NCBI GenBank assembly: GCA_900767815.1
Contig: CAAGAM010000140.1
Coordinates: 1-19,028, forward strand
Length of the DNA: 19,028 nucleotides
Direction of reading: 5' to 3'
DNA from: Clostridia bacterium
GTDB lineage: Bacteria > Bacillota > Clostridia > Christensenellales > Borkfalkiaceae
Position numbers and translations under genes: made by a program. Under the pieces are notes generated by a model, which was not told the DNA's origin, searched no databases, and saw only the letters and a program-made list of their open reading frames with translations. Of the stretch, positions 13,758 through 19,028 are shown piece by piece. Numbering within the stretch: position 1 is the first letter of the stretch; every line of letters starts with the position of its first letter.

Positions 13758-14750
13758 ATGATCGAACTCAAAAACGTATGCAAGATTTATTCTTCCGCAA
13801 AAAGCGAGTTCACCGCTCTTAATAACATAAATCTGACAATCGAAGAAGGAGACATTTTCGGAATAATCGGTTTATCGGGCGCGGGGAAAAGCACTCTCGT
13901 CAGGTGTATGAACCTCCTCGAAAAACCCACTTCGGGCAGCGTGATAATAGACGGCGAGGACTTGACGAAGGCAGACAAAAAAAGGCTGCGCGTTATCCGC
14001 AGAAAAGTTTCTATGATTTTCCAGCAATTCAATCTTCTGCAACAGAGGAGCGTGCTTAAAAACGTGGAGCTTGCGGGCGAAATAGGCGGCGACGCGGACA
14101 GAAAGCAAAAAGCCGTTAAACTTCTGGAAACGGTGGGGCTTGGCGATAAGCTGAACGCGTATCCGTCCGAACTGTCGGGCGGGCAACAACAAAGAGTTGC
14201 AATCGCGCGTGCGCTGATGACCGATCCGAAGGTGCTTTTATGCGACGAGGCGACTTCCGCGCTCGACCCGGAAACGACAAAATCCGTTTTGGAACTTTTA
14301 AAAGAACTTAACAAATCGCTTAATCTTACGGTGGTGATTATTTCGCATCAGATGTCGGTTATAGAAGCCGTTTGCAACAAGGTGGCGATAATAGATAAGT
14401 CCGAAATAGTAACGCAGGGTAATTTGCAGGATATATTCCTTTCGCCAAAGGAAAAAATCGCGAAAAAGCTTATTTATTCGGGGAAAATAAGCGCGGGGCT
14501 GAAAGGCGAAAAGCTCGTGAAGCTTATGTTTGACGGGTCGGCGGATAAGCCGATTATTACGAATATCATACAGGAATGCAACATTCTTCTTTCCGTATTT
14601 TATGCGGAAACGAAAATCATAAACGGAAAAACTTACGGTCAGATTATTTTCAGGCTGCCTTATTACGATGAGGATATCAAAAAGCTTTGCGGTTACCTCG
14701 ACGAAAAAGGGGTTTGTTACGAGGAGGTTTTAAGCGATGACTTTTGCTGA
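13758..14750 (+). CDS. metN: Methionine ABC transporter ATP-binding protein MetN
   Basis: The 330-residue protein has an ABC ATPase domain (Walker A GLSGAGKST at 38-46, signature LSGGQQQR at 139-146, Walker B VLLCDE at 159-164) and, after about residue 250, a C-terminal NIL domain. In MetN that domain binds cytoplasmic methionine and shuts down transport (trans-inhibition). It powers uptake of methionine, often D- and L-forms, across the membrane. The ATG at 13758 is preceded by AGGAG seven bases upstream. The frame stays open to a TTG at 13575, but that extension is the structured leader read as protein and has no ribosome binding site. The gene overlaps metI by 14 bp. Confidence 0.95.
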   Translation: MIELKNVCKIYSSAKSEFTALNNINLTIEEGDIFGIIGLSGAGKSTLVRCMNLLEKPTSGSVIIDGEDLTKADKKRLRVIRRKVSMIFQQFNLLQQRSVLKNVELAGEIGGDADRKQKAVKLLETVGLGDKLNAYPSELSGGQQQRVAIARALMTDPKVLLCDEATSALDPETTKSVLELLKELNKSLNLTVVIISHQMSVIEAVCNKVAIIDKSEIVTQGNLQDIFLSPKEKIAKKLIYSGKISAGLKGEKLVKLMFDGSADKPIITNIIQECNILLSVFYAETKIINGKTYGQIIFRLPYYDEDIKKLCGYLDEKGVCYEEVLSDDFC

Positions 14751-15408
14751 GATAGCGACGATGACGGGCGAAACGCTCACAATGACTTTTCTTTCCACTT
14801 TGTTTGCCTATATTTTGGGGCTTCCTTGCGGAGTACTTCTGAACGTGACGAGCAAAAACGGGATAAAACCGTGCAAATGGATCAATTTTATAGTCGGACT
14901 TATCGTAAACGTTCTGCGTTCGGTGCCGTGCCTTATCGTCATCGTGTTGTGTATTCCGTGGACGAGGGCTTGGTTCGGTAAAGGCACGGGCGAGTGGTTT
15001 ACCATTATCATACCGATGACGGTGTGTGCGTTCGGGCTTGTTTCGAGAATGGTGGAGCAGTCGCTTGCGGAAGTGCCTGCGGGCGAAATCGAAGCGGTTA
15101 AATCGCTCGGCGCAACCGATTTTCAGCTTATAACGAAAGTGATTCTGCCCGAAGCAAAAGCTTCGCTCATAACGGGCGTCGCCGTGGTTGCCGTAAGCGT
15201 TCTTGGGTATACTTCGTTTGCTTATAACATAGGCGCGGGCGGGCTTGTTTCGGGGATATACACGTTTTATTCGAGAAATACGGGGGATTATCTTTCTTCC
15301 GCGTTTTTCTGGGTACTTATAGTTATTGTGGTTATAATAGTTCAGCTCATTCAGGAAGCGGGGCTTAAAATAGCAAAATTAACAGATAAAAGGAGAACTT
15401 TAAAATGA
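14737..15408 (+). CDS. metI: Methionine ABC transporter permease MetI
   Basis: The 223-residue integral membrane protein has about five hydrophobic spans, the usual MetI size and topology. The EAA-type coupling loop that contacts the ATPase is visible: EIEAVKSLGATDFQL followed by VILPEA (about residues 118-144). Two copies would form the channel with two MetN subunits. The ATG at 14737 lies within the end of metN, with GAGGAGG ten bases upstream, so translational coupling is likely. Its stop overlaps the metQ start as ATGA. Confidence 0.95.
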   Translation: MTFAEIATMTGETLTMTFLSTLFAYILGLPCGVLLNVTSKNGIKPCKWINFIVGLIVNVLRSVPCLIVIVLCIPWTRAWFGKGTGEWFTIIIPMTVCAFGLVSRMVEQSLAEVPAGEIEAVKSLGATDFQLITKVILPEAKASLITGVAVVAVSVLGYTSFAYNIGAGGLVSGIYTFYSRNTGDYLSSAFFWVLIVIVVIIVQLIQEAGLKIAKLTDKRRTLK

Positions 15409-16301
15409 AAAAATTACTCAATTTGTTGTGTGCGACGGCGTTTTTGCTCGTTGCGGTGTTCACGGTCGGCTTTGCGGGCGGTTGCTCGAAGGGTCCCGCC
15501 AAAGAAATAAGCGTTTGCGCATCCGACGTTCCGCATGCCGAAATTCTTAACGGCATAGTGAAGAGCGAGCTCGAAAAGAAAGGTTATAAACTTAAAGTTA
15601 CCGTTCTCGATTGGACTATGCAAAACGACGCTGTCGCGAACGGCGATTACGACGCGAACTACTTCCAGCACATACCTTATCTCGAAACGTATACGGGTAA
15701 AACAAAGCTTTTCGCATCCTGCAAAGTGCATTATGAGCCGCTCGGAATTTATTACGGAAAAGCGGCGAACGGCACCGCCGTTACGGACGGTAAAACTTTC
15801 GAAATCTGCGACGACGTCACGAACGCGGTAAGGGCGTTTCAACTTCTCGAAAAGAAAGGAGTTATAAGCAAGGCAGCCGAAGGTGAAAAATTCCCCGTAA
15901 ATGCCGCGGGCGACGGACTTAATATCGGTGCGGCAAGCAAAACGTGGAGCAGTAAAGACGGTTCAGTTACCGTTACGCTCGTTGCCGAAAATCTGCTTGT
16001 TTCGTCTATGAACGATTACGATTTTGCGTTGCTTCCGTGCAACACCGCCTATACGGGTAAAATTTCTTCCGACAAGCGCGCCGCTGTGGAAGACGACCCA
16101 GTTCAGGTTGCGGGCAAAGCCAACGTTATCGCCGCAAGATTGAACGATTATAAAAACAACGCCGAATACAAAGCGAAGATAGACGCGCTCACCGAAGTCA
16201 TGCTTTCCAAAGAAGTTTCCGATTATTTTGCGGAAAAATACTACGGCGCGATGATTTGCGATTCCTCCACGCAGATAGATTTAAGAGGCGAGATAGCCTG
16301 A
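15405..16301 (+). CDS. metQ: Methionine-binding lipoprotein MetQ (NlpA family)
   Basis: The 298-residue protein has a lipoprotein signal peptide: basic MKK, a hydrophobic core, and lipobox AGGC with the modified Cys at position 27. The mature part is an NlpA/MetQ-type binding protein, shown by VPHAEILNGI, LDWTMQNDAVANGDYDANYF and QHIPYLE near the N-terminal half. It captures methionine outside the membrane and passes it to MetI. It overlaps the end of metI as ATGA and has AGGAG ten bases upstream. It is the last gene of the operon; no good terminator follows for about 240 bp, though a hairpin at 16372-16406 could stabilise the 3' end. Substrate is assigned from family and operon; related NlpA proteins can bind methionine peptides. 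Confidence 0.94.
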   Translation: MKKLLNLLCATAFLLVAVFTVGFAGGCSKGPAKEISVCASDVPHAEILNGIVKSELEKKGYKLKVTVLDWTMQNDAVANGDYDANYFQHIPYLETYTGKTKLFASCKVHYEPLGIYYGKAANGTAVTDGKTFEICDDVTNAVRAFQLLEKKGVISKAAEGEKFPVNAAGDGLNIGAASKTWSSKDGSVTVTLVAENLLVSSMNDYDFALLPCNTAYTGKISSDKRAAVEDDPVQVAGKANVIAARLNDYKNNAEYKAKIDALTEVMLSKEVSDYFAEKYYGAMICDSSTQIDLRGEIA

Positions 16302-16350
16302 AACATCTCTCGTTTAAGTGTAAATAATCGTATCATTGAACGCAAAACAT

Positions 16351-16366
16351 GCGGCTATAAGTCGAT
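16351..16366 (+). repeat. Short dispersed repeat, copy 2
   Basis: An exact second copy of the 16-base sequence at 13313-13328, again shortly after the stop codon of an operon and before its terminator. See the first copy for similarity of the flanking bases. Confidence 0.6.
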
Positions 16367-16371
16367 AAAAA

Positions 16372-16406
16372 AGCAAAACGAGTAGTAATCGGATCACTCG
16401 CTTGCT
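16372..16406 (+). promoter_or_regulatory. 3' UTR hairpin after metQ
   Basis: AGCAAAACGAGT (16372-16383) pairs with ACTCGCTTGCT (16396-16406) with a small asymmetric internal loop. No T-run follows, so it is more likely a message-stabilising hairpin than a terminator. Confidence 0.45.
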
Positions 16407-16543
16407 ATTAAATGATGAATAAAAAACGTTGCTTTCGGTAAATCTTAGGTTTGATTTTTAATTATCGGGTTTTCGGGTTATGAAAAAATCGGGGCAACAA
16501 AAAAGAGATACGGGGTTATCGCTCTTTCCATAGAGATTTTATT

Positions 16544-16577
16544 AAACTCGACTTTTTAAAGTCGAGTTTCTTTTTTT
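16544..16577 (+). terminator. Intrinsic terminator, probable end of the metNIQ transcript
   Basis: AAACTCGACTTT (16544-16555) and AAAGTCGAGTTT (16558-16569) form a near-perfect palindrome followed by CTTTTTTT. The 352-bp stretch 16302-16653 otherwise holds the short repeat, the hairpin at 16372, and a minor stem at about 16503-16527; no gene was seen in it. Confidence 0.85.
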
Positions 16578-16653
16578 ATATATAACAATCTGATTTTTTA
16601 TTTGATATTTGATATAATAATTTAAATAAAAGATAAATAGTTACGGGGAAAAT

Positions 16654-17013
16654 ATGTCTTATCAGTCTACATTGAACGAATATCTTCAAGTAATCGTTGG
16701 AAAGAAATTAGAAAAGTTGAACCTTGCTTGTGAAATGATGATGTTCTCATTTGAAGACTATGCTTTTCACGCATTAGGCTTAACAAGAATTATTCAAGAT
16801 AATGATATCCTTGTAACGACTCTTGATTATCTAAATTGGGATAGGGAAAATGATGAGAATAACGACGAATCGTATTTTGTAAAAAAACACCGCGATAAGA
16901 TTGAAGGTGGTGTTGTAATTTCGGTAAGTGTTACCCCTTTATACGACGTTGAAATTGTTATGGATAATGGTATAAAAATCGAATTGTTTGTTAAAAATGG
17001 TTCCAAACAGTGA
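16654..17013 (+). CDS. Small soluble protein of unknown function, possibly C-terminally truncated
   Basis: The 119-residue acidic protein has no signal peptide or membrane segment. The recognisable pattern is a central FHALGLTRIIQDNDILVTTL followed by DYLNWDRENDENNDES and then beta-like segments (VVISVSVTPLYDVEIVMDNG, then IKIELFV). The short cytosolic alpha/beta layout would suit an immunity-type protein, but I cannot name a family with confidence. TATAAT (16613-16618) lies upstream, with a poor -35 box; the ribosome site GGGGAA is weak. The protein stops soon after IKIELFV. The remnant at 17883-18062 has IEFFI followed by a plausible missing C-terminus, so this gene may have lost its end. 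AT-rich codon use points to accessory DNA. Confidence 0.65.
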   Translation: MSYQSTLNEYLQVIVGKKLEKLNLACEMMMFSFEDYAFHALGLTRIIQDNDILVTTLDYLNWDRENDENNDESYFVKKHRDKIEGGVVISVSVTPLYDVEIVMDNGIKIELFVKNGSKQ

Positions 17014-17403
17014 ATTTAATGACTGGGTAAATAACCCATGAATAGGTCGCTAAATGTGATTTAATAATTCATAAAGGATCTCATTTGGTAAAATTTTTGC
17101 TTCGCAAAGATATTTCATCATAGATTTGTATAAACTTTCTTTTTAATCAAACCGTATACGTTAAATAACAAATATCTACTAGTTAACTGATGGATATTTC
17201 TATTGAGAAAGAGCTGTTGACTTTTAATATAGACAGAGTATTAAAAAAGGAAATGTATTTTAATATATTTGTTAGTATTAGTAATAAAGCTTTGTGGTAT
17301 AATAAAAAAATAAAATTTATGTTTTTAATTGAATATGTGTGTGGATTATGGTATATTAATTATAAAAATATAAAAGAAATTTAATTTCTAGGAGATATTA
17401 AAT
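17014..17403 (+). other. AT-rich intergenic stretch without a convincing gene
   Basis: It contains two small hairpins (TGGGT/ACCCA around 17023-17037 and TTTGC-TTC-GCAAA around 17095-17109) and a possible promoter for the acetyltransferase gene (TATAAT at about 17298-17303, poor -35). A 64-codon frame (17190-17384) has no ribosome binding site and an AT-driven composition, so I do not call it a gene. Confidence 0.5.
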
Positions 17404-17895
17404 ATGAACATAAAGATTTTAAAAGCAACGCTAACTCATGTGGAAGATTTTACATTTGTTTTTTGTGAATCATGGAAAGTAGCATATAAAAATATTTTAT
17501 CCGAAGAAGAAATTGAAAAAAATACTAACAAAGAAAAAAGAAAGCAAATGTTTACAAGTCTGTTTATATCTGAAAATGGATATTTTTTTATAGCATATGA
17601 TGATTCTTTTCCTTGTGGTATAGTTTATGCTCGTATAGATATTAAAAATAATATAGAAATTGTTGCTTTATATACGATTCCGGACTATTGGGGAAAAGGG
17701 GTAGGTAAAAAGCTTATGGATATAGTTTTAGAAACTGCTAAAAAATATAATTTAAGAAAAATGGAACTTTGGACACTTGATAAAAATTTTCGTGCAAGAA
17801 AATTTTATGAAAAGTACGGTTTTAAATGCTTAAATGAATATAAAGATAGTGGATTTGTTAATTTAAAAGAAGTAAGTTATAATATGGAAATATAG
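17404..17895 (+). CDS. GNAT-family N-acetyltransferase
   Basis: The 163-residue protein is a single GNAT domain. The acetyl-CoA pyrophosphate-binding loop is clear at YWGKGVGKKLMD (about residues 98-109; consensus Q/R-x-x-G-x-G/A, with the first position here not Q or R), preceded by the strand EIVALYTIPD. Motif B follows as NFRARKFYEKYGF (about 126-138), the usual end of the fold. It would move an acetyl group from acetyl-CoA to an amine; the substrate cannot be told from sequence. GGAG lies nine bases before the ATG at 17404. It has AT-rich codon use and no operon partner, and is surrounded by gene remnants, typical of an acquired single gene. Confidence 0.88.
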   Translation: MNIKILKATLTHVEDFTFVFCESWKVAYKNILSEEEIEKNTNKEKRKQMFTSLFISENGYFFIAYDDSFPCGIVYARIDIKNNIEIVALYTIPDYWGKGVGKKLMDIVLETAKKYNLRKMELWTLDKNFRARKFYEKYGFKCLNEYKDSGFVNLKEVSYNMEI

Positions 17896-18062
17896 GTGTA
17901 TATAAAATTGAATTCATAAATATTGAGTTTTTTATAATTTATATTGCTTATAACCATTTTGATGATGAAAATGAACAATGGGTATTTTTTAGACAAGATG
18001 ACCATGCTCACCCTTTTATTAGTGTGTGGAGCAAATCTGTGGATATAGAAACAAACTGGTAA
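17883..18062 (+). pseudogene. C-terminal gene remnant without a start codon
   Basis: A frame open from 17883 to the TAA at 18060-18062 encodes about 59 residues with natural composition, including KIEFINIEFFIIYIAYNHFD and EQWVFFRQDDHAHPFISVW, ending SVDIETNW. It contains no ATG, GTG or TTG ahead of the coherent part, and its first bases overlap the end of the acetyltransferase gene in another frame. It is therefore the 3' end of a lost gene. IEFFI and the following acidic/aromatic stretch could continue the truncated protein at 16654-17013 (which ends soon after IELFV); that link is a hypothesis. Confidence 0.55.
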
Positions 18063-18116
18063 TCTTTTAATTACAAACCTATATTTCTTTTATGGATAAT
18101 TTTCTATAAAGTGTAG

Positions 18117-18151
18117 CACACTATACTTTGCAAGCAAAGTTGTGTGTTTTT
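18117..18151 (+). terminator. Intrinsic terminator
   Basis: ACTTTGC (18125-18131) pairs with GCAAAGT (18134-18140); outside a small internal loop CACAC (18117-18121) pairs with GTGTG (18142-18146), followed by TTTTT. It follows the remnant ending at 18062. Confidence 0.75.
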
Positions 18152-18164
18152 CAAAGCAAAAATG

Positions 18165-18196
18165 AAAAGACTAACGAAAATTTTCGTTAGTCTTTT
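18165..18196. terminator. Perfect 32-bp palindrome, bidirectional terminator
   Basis: AAAAGACTAACGAAAA (18165-18180) is followed at once by its exact reverse complement (18181-18196). The A and T ends give U-runs on both strands. It lies between plus-strand and minus-strand remnants and would stop transcripts from both sides. Confidence 0.85.
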
Positions 18197-18312
18197 ACAA
18201 TGCTCTAAAAAATCCCTATGGGAACTGCGTTTTTCCGTATCTCTTTTAGTTCAGGTAGACATAAAATCTATCTTATTTTTTTTATTTTGTTTTTTTAATT
18301 TCTTGCATCCCT

Positions 18313-18495
18313 TCAATATTTCATATCAGCCAACTTACCGACATTAAATACATTTCCAAGTAATTCAAATTCCTGCTCTCTACACCAGGCTTCATCTTTG
18401 CCTTCCGGAACTTCAAGATATAACAGATTACAGTTCCATTTCATAATAAAATGATTGCCTTTATATACTATATCCCATGGCTCAGCAGTTGACTT
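18313..18495 (-). pseudogene. C-terminal gene remnant on the minus strand
   Basis: The minus-strand frame runs from just after a stop codon (18496-18498) to the TGA at 18313-18315, giving about 60 residues with natural composition: STAEPWDIVYKGNHFIMKWN, then LEVPEGKDEAWCREQEFELL, ending KLADMKY. The coherent sequence begins before the only ATG (18444, which lacks a well-placed ribosome site), so the 5' part appears lost; a 43-residue protein from 18444 is the alternative. I do not recognise the family. Confidence 0.5.
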
Positions 18496-18509
18496 TTATA
18501 CATTCAAAA

Positions 18510-18537
18510 AAAATATAGGCATAATAACCTATATTTT
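18510..18537. terminator. Bidirectional terminator
   Basis: AAAATATAGG (18510-18519) pairs with CCTATATTTT (18528-18537) around an 8-nt loop, flanked by A-run and T-run on the two sides. It separates the minus-strand remnant from the promoter at 18544. Confidence 0.75.
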
Positions 18538-18543
18538 TTCACT

Positions 18544-18572
18544 TTGACATCAACCATAAATTTTGGTATAAT
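18544..18572 (+). promoter_or_regulatory. Consensus sigma-A promoter for a structured RNA
   Basis: A perfect TTGACA (18544-18549), 17-nt spacer and perfect TATAAT (18567-18572). Start of transcription is expected at about 18579, which is where the first stem of the RNA begins. Confidence 0.92.
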
Positions 18573-18578
18573 TTAATA

Positions 18579-18756
18579 GACAACTGGGGCATATGAAAAA
18601 TTGTTTCATATACCGTAAAAGCAGAAATGCTTCAAGTCGCTTACTAATTCAGTTGTTTAATAAAGGAGGGTGAATGCCATATGTAGCAATATATTTAGTA
18701 CGGAAGCATAATTGCAACCGTACTTAAGTGTTACTTTCCGAAAGTAGTTTTCGGAA
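18579..18756 (+). ncRNA. Structured leader or non-coding RNA, class not recognised
   Basis: Right at the predicted transcript start, ACAACTG (18580-18586) pairs with CAGTTGT (18650-18656). This closes a three-way junction holding ATATGAAA/TTTCATAT (18591-18598 with 18604-18611) and AAGCA-GAAA-TGCTT (18619-18632), the latter with a GNRA loop. Beyond it, AAAGGAGG and an ATG (18674) are followed by two perfect hairpins: AGTACGG/CCGTACT (18697-18724) and TTCCGAAA/TTTCGGAA (18736-18756). No U-run follows either hairpin. The layout resembles a cis-acting leader with a short leader peptide. I match it to no known riboswitch class. Confidence 0.55.
18674..18727 (+). CDS. Possible 17-residue leader peptide
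   Basis: MPYVAIYLVRKHNCNRT starts at an ATG four bases after AAAGGAGG (18662-18669), a near-perfect ribosome binding site. The codons from position 8 onward lie in the stem and loop of the AGTACGG/CCGTACT hairpin, so translation would open that hairpin, as in translation-dependent attenuators. Alternatively it is the broken start of the longer frame at 18699-18917, one base out of frame. Expression is not shown. Confidence 0.4.
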   Translation: MPYVAIYLVRKHNCNRT

Positions 18757-18917
18757 TTGCACGTATAATCATATGGTATAGAACTTGGCTTGGTGAAGAT
18801 TTGACTATTAGTGATAAAAATCAAATCTTTACTAATGTCGAAAGTGTTCTATGCTTGATAATATGTGTAATTGAGCTTGTATCTGAATTGTTTGGCTGTA
18901 TGTCAAATATATTATGA
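18699..18917 (+). pseudogene. 72-codon frame without start codon, possible frameshifted small membrane protein
   Basis: After a TAG (18696-18698) the frame is open for 72 codons to TGA (18915-18917). It has a basic, hydrophobic first part (VVFGIARIIIWYRTWLGEDL) and a hydrophobic segment near the end (SVLCLIICVIELVSELFGC). It has no usable start, but a one-base shift would join it to the well-initiated peptide at 18674, giving a protein of about 80 residues. The overlapping hairpins at 18697-18756 argue for RNA structure instead, so coding status is uncertain. Confidence 0.35.
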
Positions 18918-18933
18918 CACTCCACAAAACCAC

Positions 18934-18962
18934 TTGTCATTATTTTAAGCTTTTGATATAAT
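18934..18962 (+). promoter_or_regulatory. Promoter for the gene at the right edge
   Basis: TTGTCA (18934-18939), 17-nt spacer and perfect TATAAT (18957-18962), 25 bp ahead of the ATG at 18988. Confidence 0.8.
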
Positions 18963-18987
18963 AGAATAGTAATTTGGAGAAATTAAA

Positions 18988-19028
18988 ATGAAAATCAATG
19001 CTTGGTGGTTTGAAAACAAACAAAACAA
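18988..19028 (+). CDS. 5' end of an unknown gene, cut by the window edge
   Basis: The ATG at 18988 has GGAG about nine bases upstream and a good promoter. Only 13 residues are visible (MKINAWWFENKQN), too few to identify the product. It is the likely target of any regulation exerted by the structured RNA upstream, although it also has its own promoter. Confidence 0.65.
   Translation, partial: MKINAWWFENKQN

Noticed and set aside
17190..17384. 64-codon plus-strand frame before the acetyltransferase
   Set aside because: No ribosome binding site, AT-driven composition, and it overlaps the likely promoter of the next gene.
18144..18347. 67-codon plus-strand frame
   Set aside because: It reads through a perfect 32-bp terminator palindrome and poly-T tracts, and overlaps the antisense of the minus-strand remnant.

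Overview
The window looks like a chromosomal segment from a low-to-mid-GC, Gram-positive-type bacterium of the Bacillota, most likely an uncultured gut-type member of the Clostridia. The evidence is HrcA/CIRCE control of the DnaK operon, a DnaK without the N-terminal-lobe insertion typical of Gram-negative DnaKs, AGGAGG-type ribosome binding sites, consensus TTGACA/TATAAT promoters, and a lipobox MetQ. The exact lineage is an inference. No rRNA, tRNA or CRISPR array was seen.

Layout. (1) 1-77 is the cut-off right end of a dispersed repeat whose full copy lies at 10403-10683. (2) 78-4800 is AT-rich and accessory-looking: a small membrane protein and a 1167-residue secreted GLUG-repeat protein, both on the minus strand, then a possible small RNA. 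(3) 4817-5258 holds two broken 3' ends of surface-protein genes joined head to head, each with its own terminator. (4) 5436-10384 is the heat-shock operon hrcA-grpE-dnaK-dnaJ behind a consensus promoter and a CIRCE operator. (5) 10403-10683 is a roughly 280-bp inverted-repeat element (MITE-like) ending next to the ribosome binding site of a TetR-family regulator. (6) 10697-13243 is that regulator and an oleate hydratase gene, probably its target. (7) 13456-16301 is a methionine ABC importer operon, metN-metI-metQ, behind a leader of about 265 nt with competing hairpins and two poly-U tracts, and no recognisable S-box or T-box. (8) 16544-19028 is AT-rich accessory DNA: a small unknown protein, a GNAT acetyltransferase, three gene remnants, several strong terminators, and a promoter driving a structured RNA with a possible short peptide. 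A new gene begins at 18988 and runs off the end.

How the genes work together. HrcA represses its own chaperone operon through CIRCE; GrpE and DnaJ serve DnaK as nucleotide exchange factor and J-domain co-chaperone. The TetR/oleate hydratase pair is a plausible unsaturated-fatty-acid response unit. MetNIQ imports methionine, with feedback expected through the NIL domain of MetN.

The parts most worth a second look are the metNIQ leader, the structured RNA at 18579-18756, the inverted-repeat element, the head-to-head surface-gene scar, and a shared extended -35 sequence found at three promoters.
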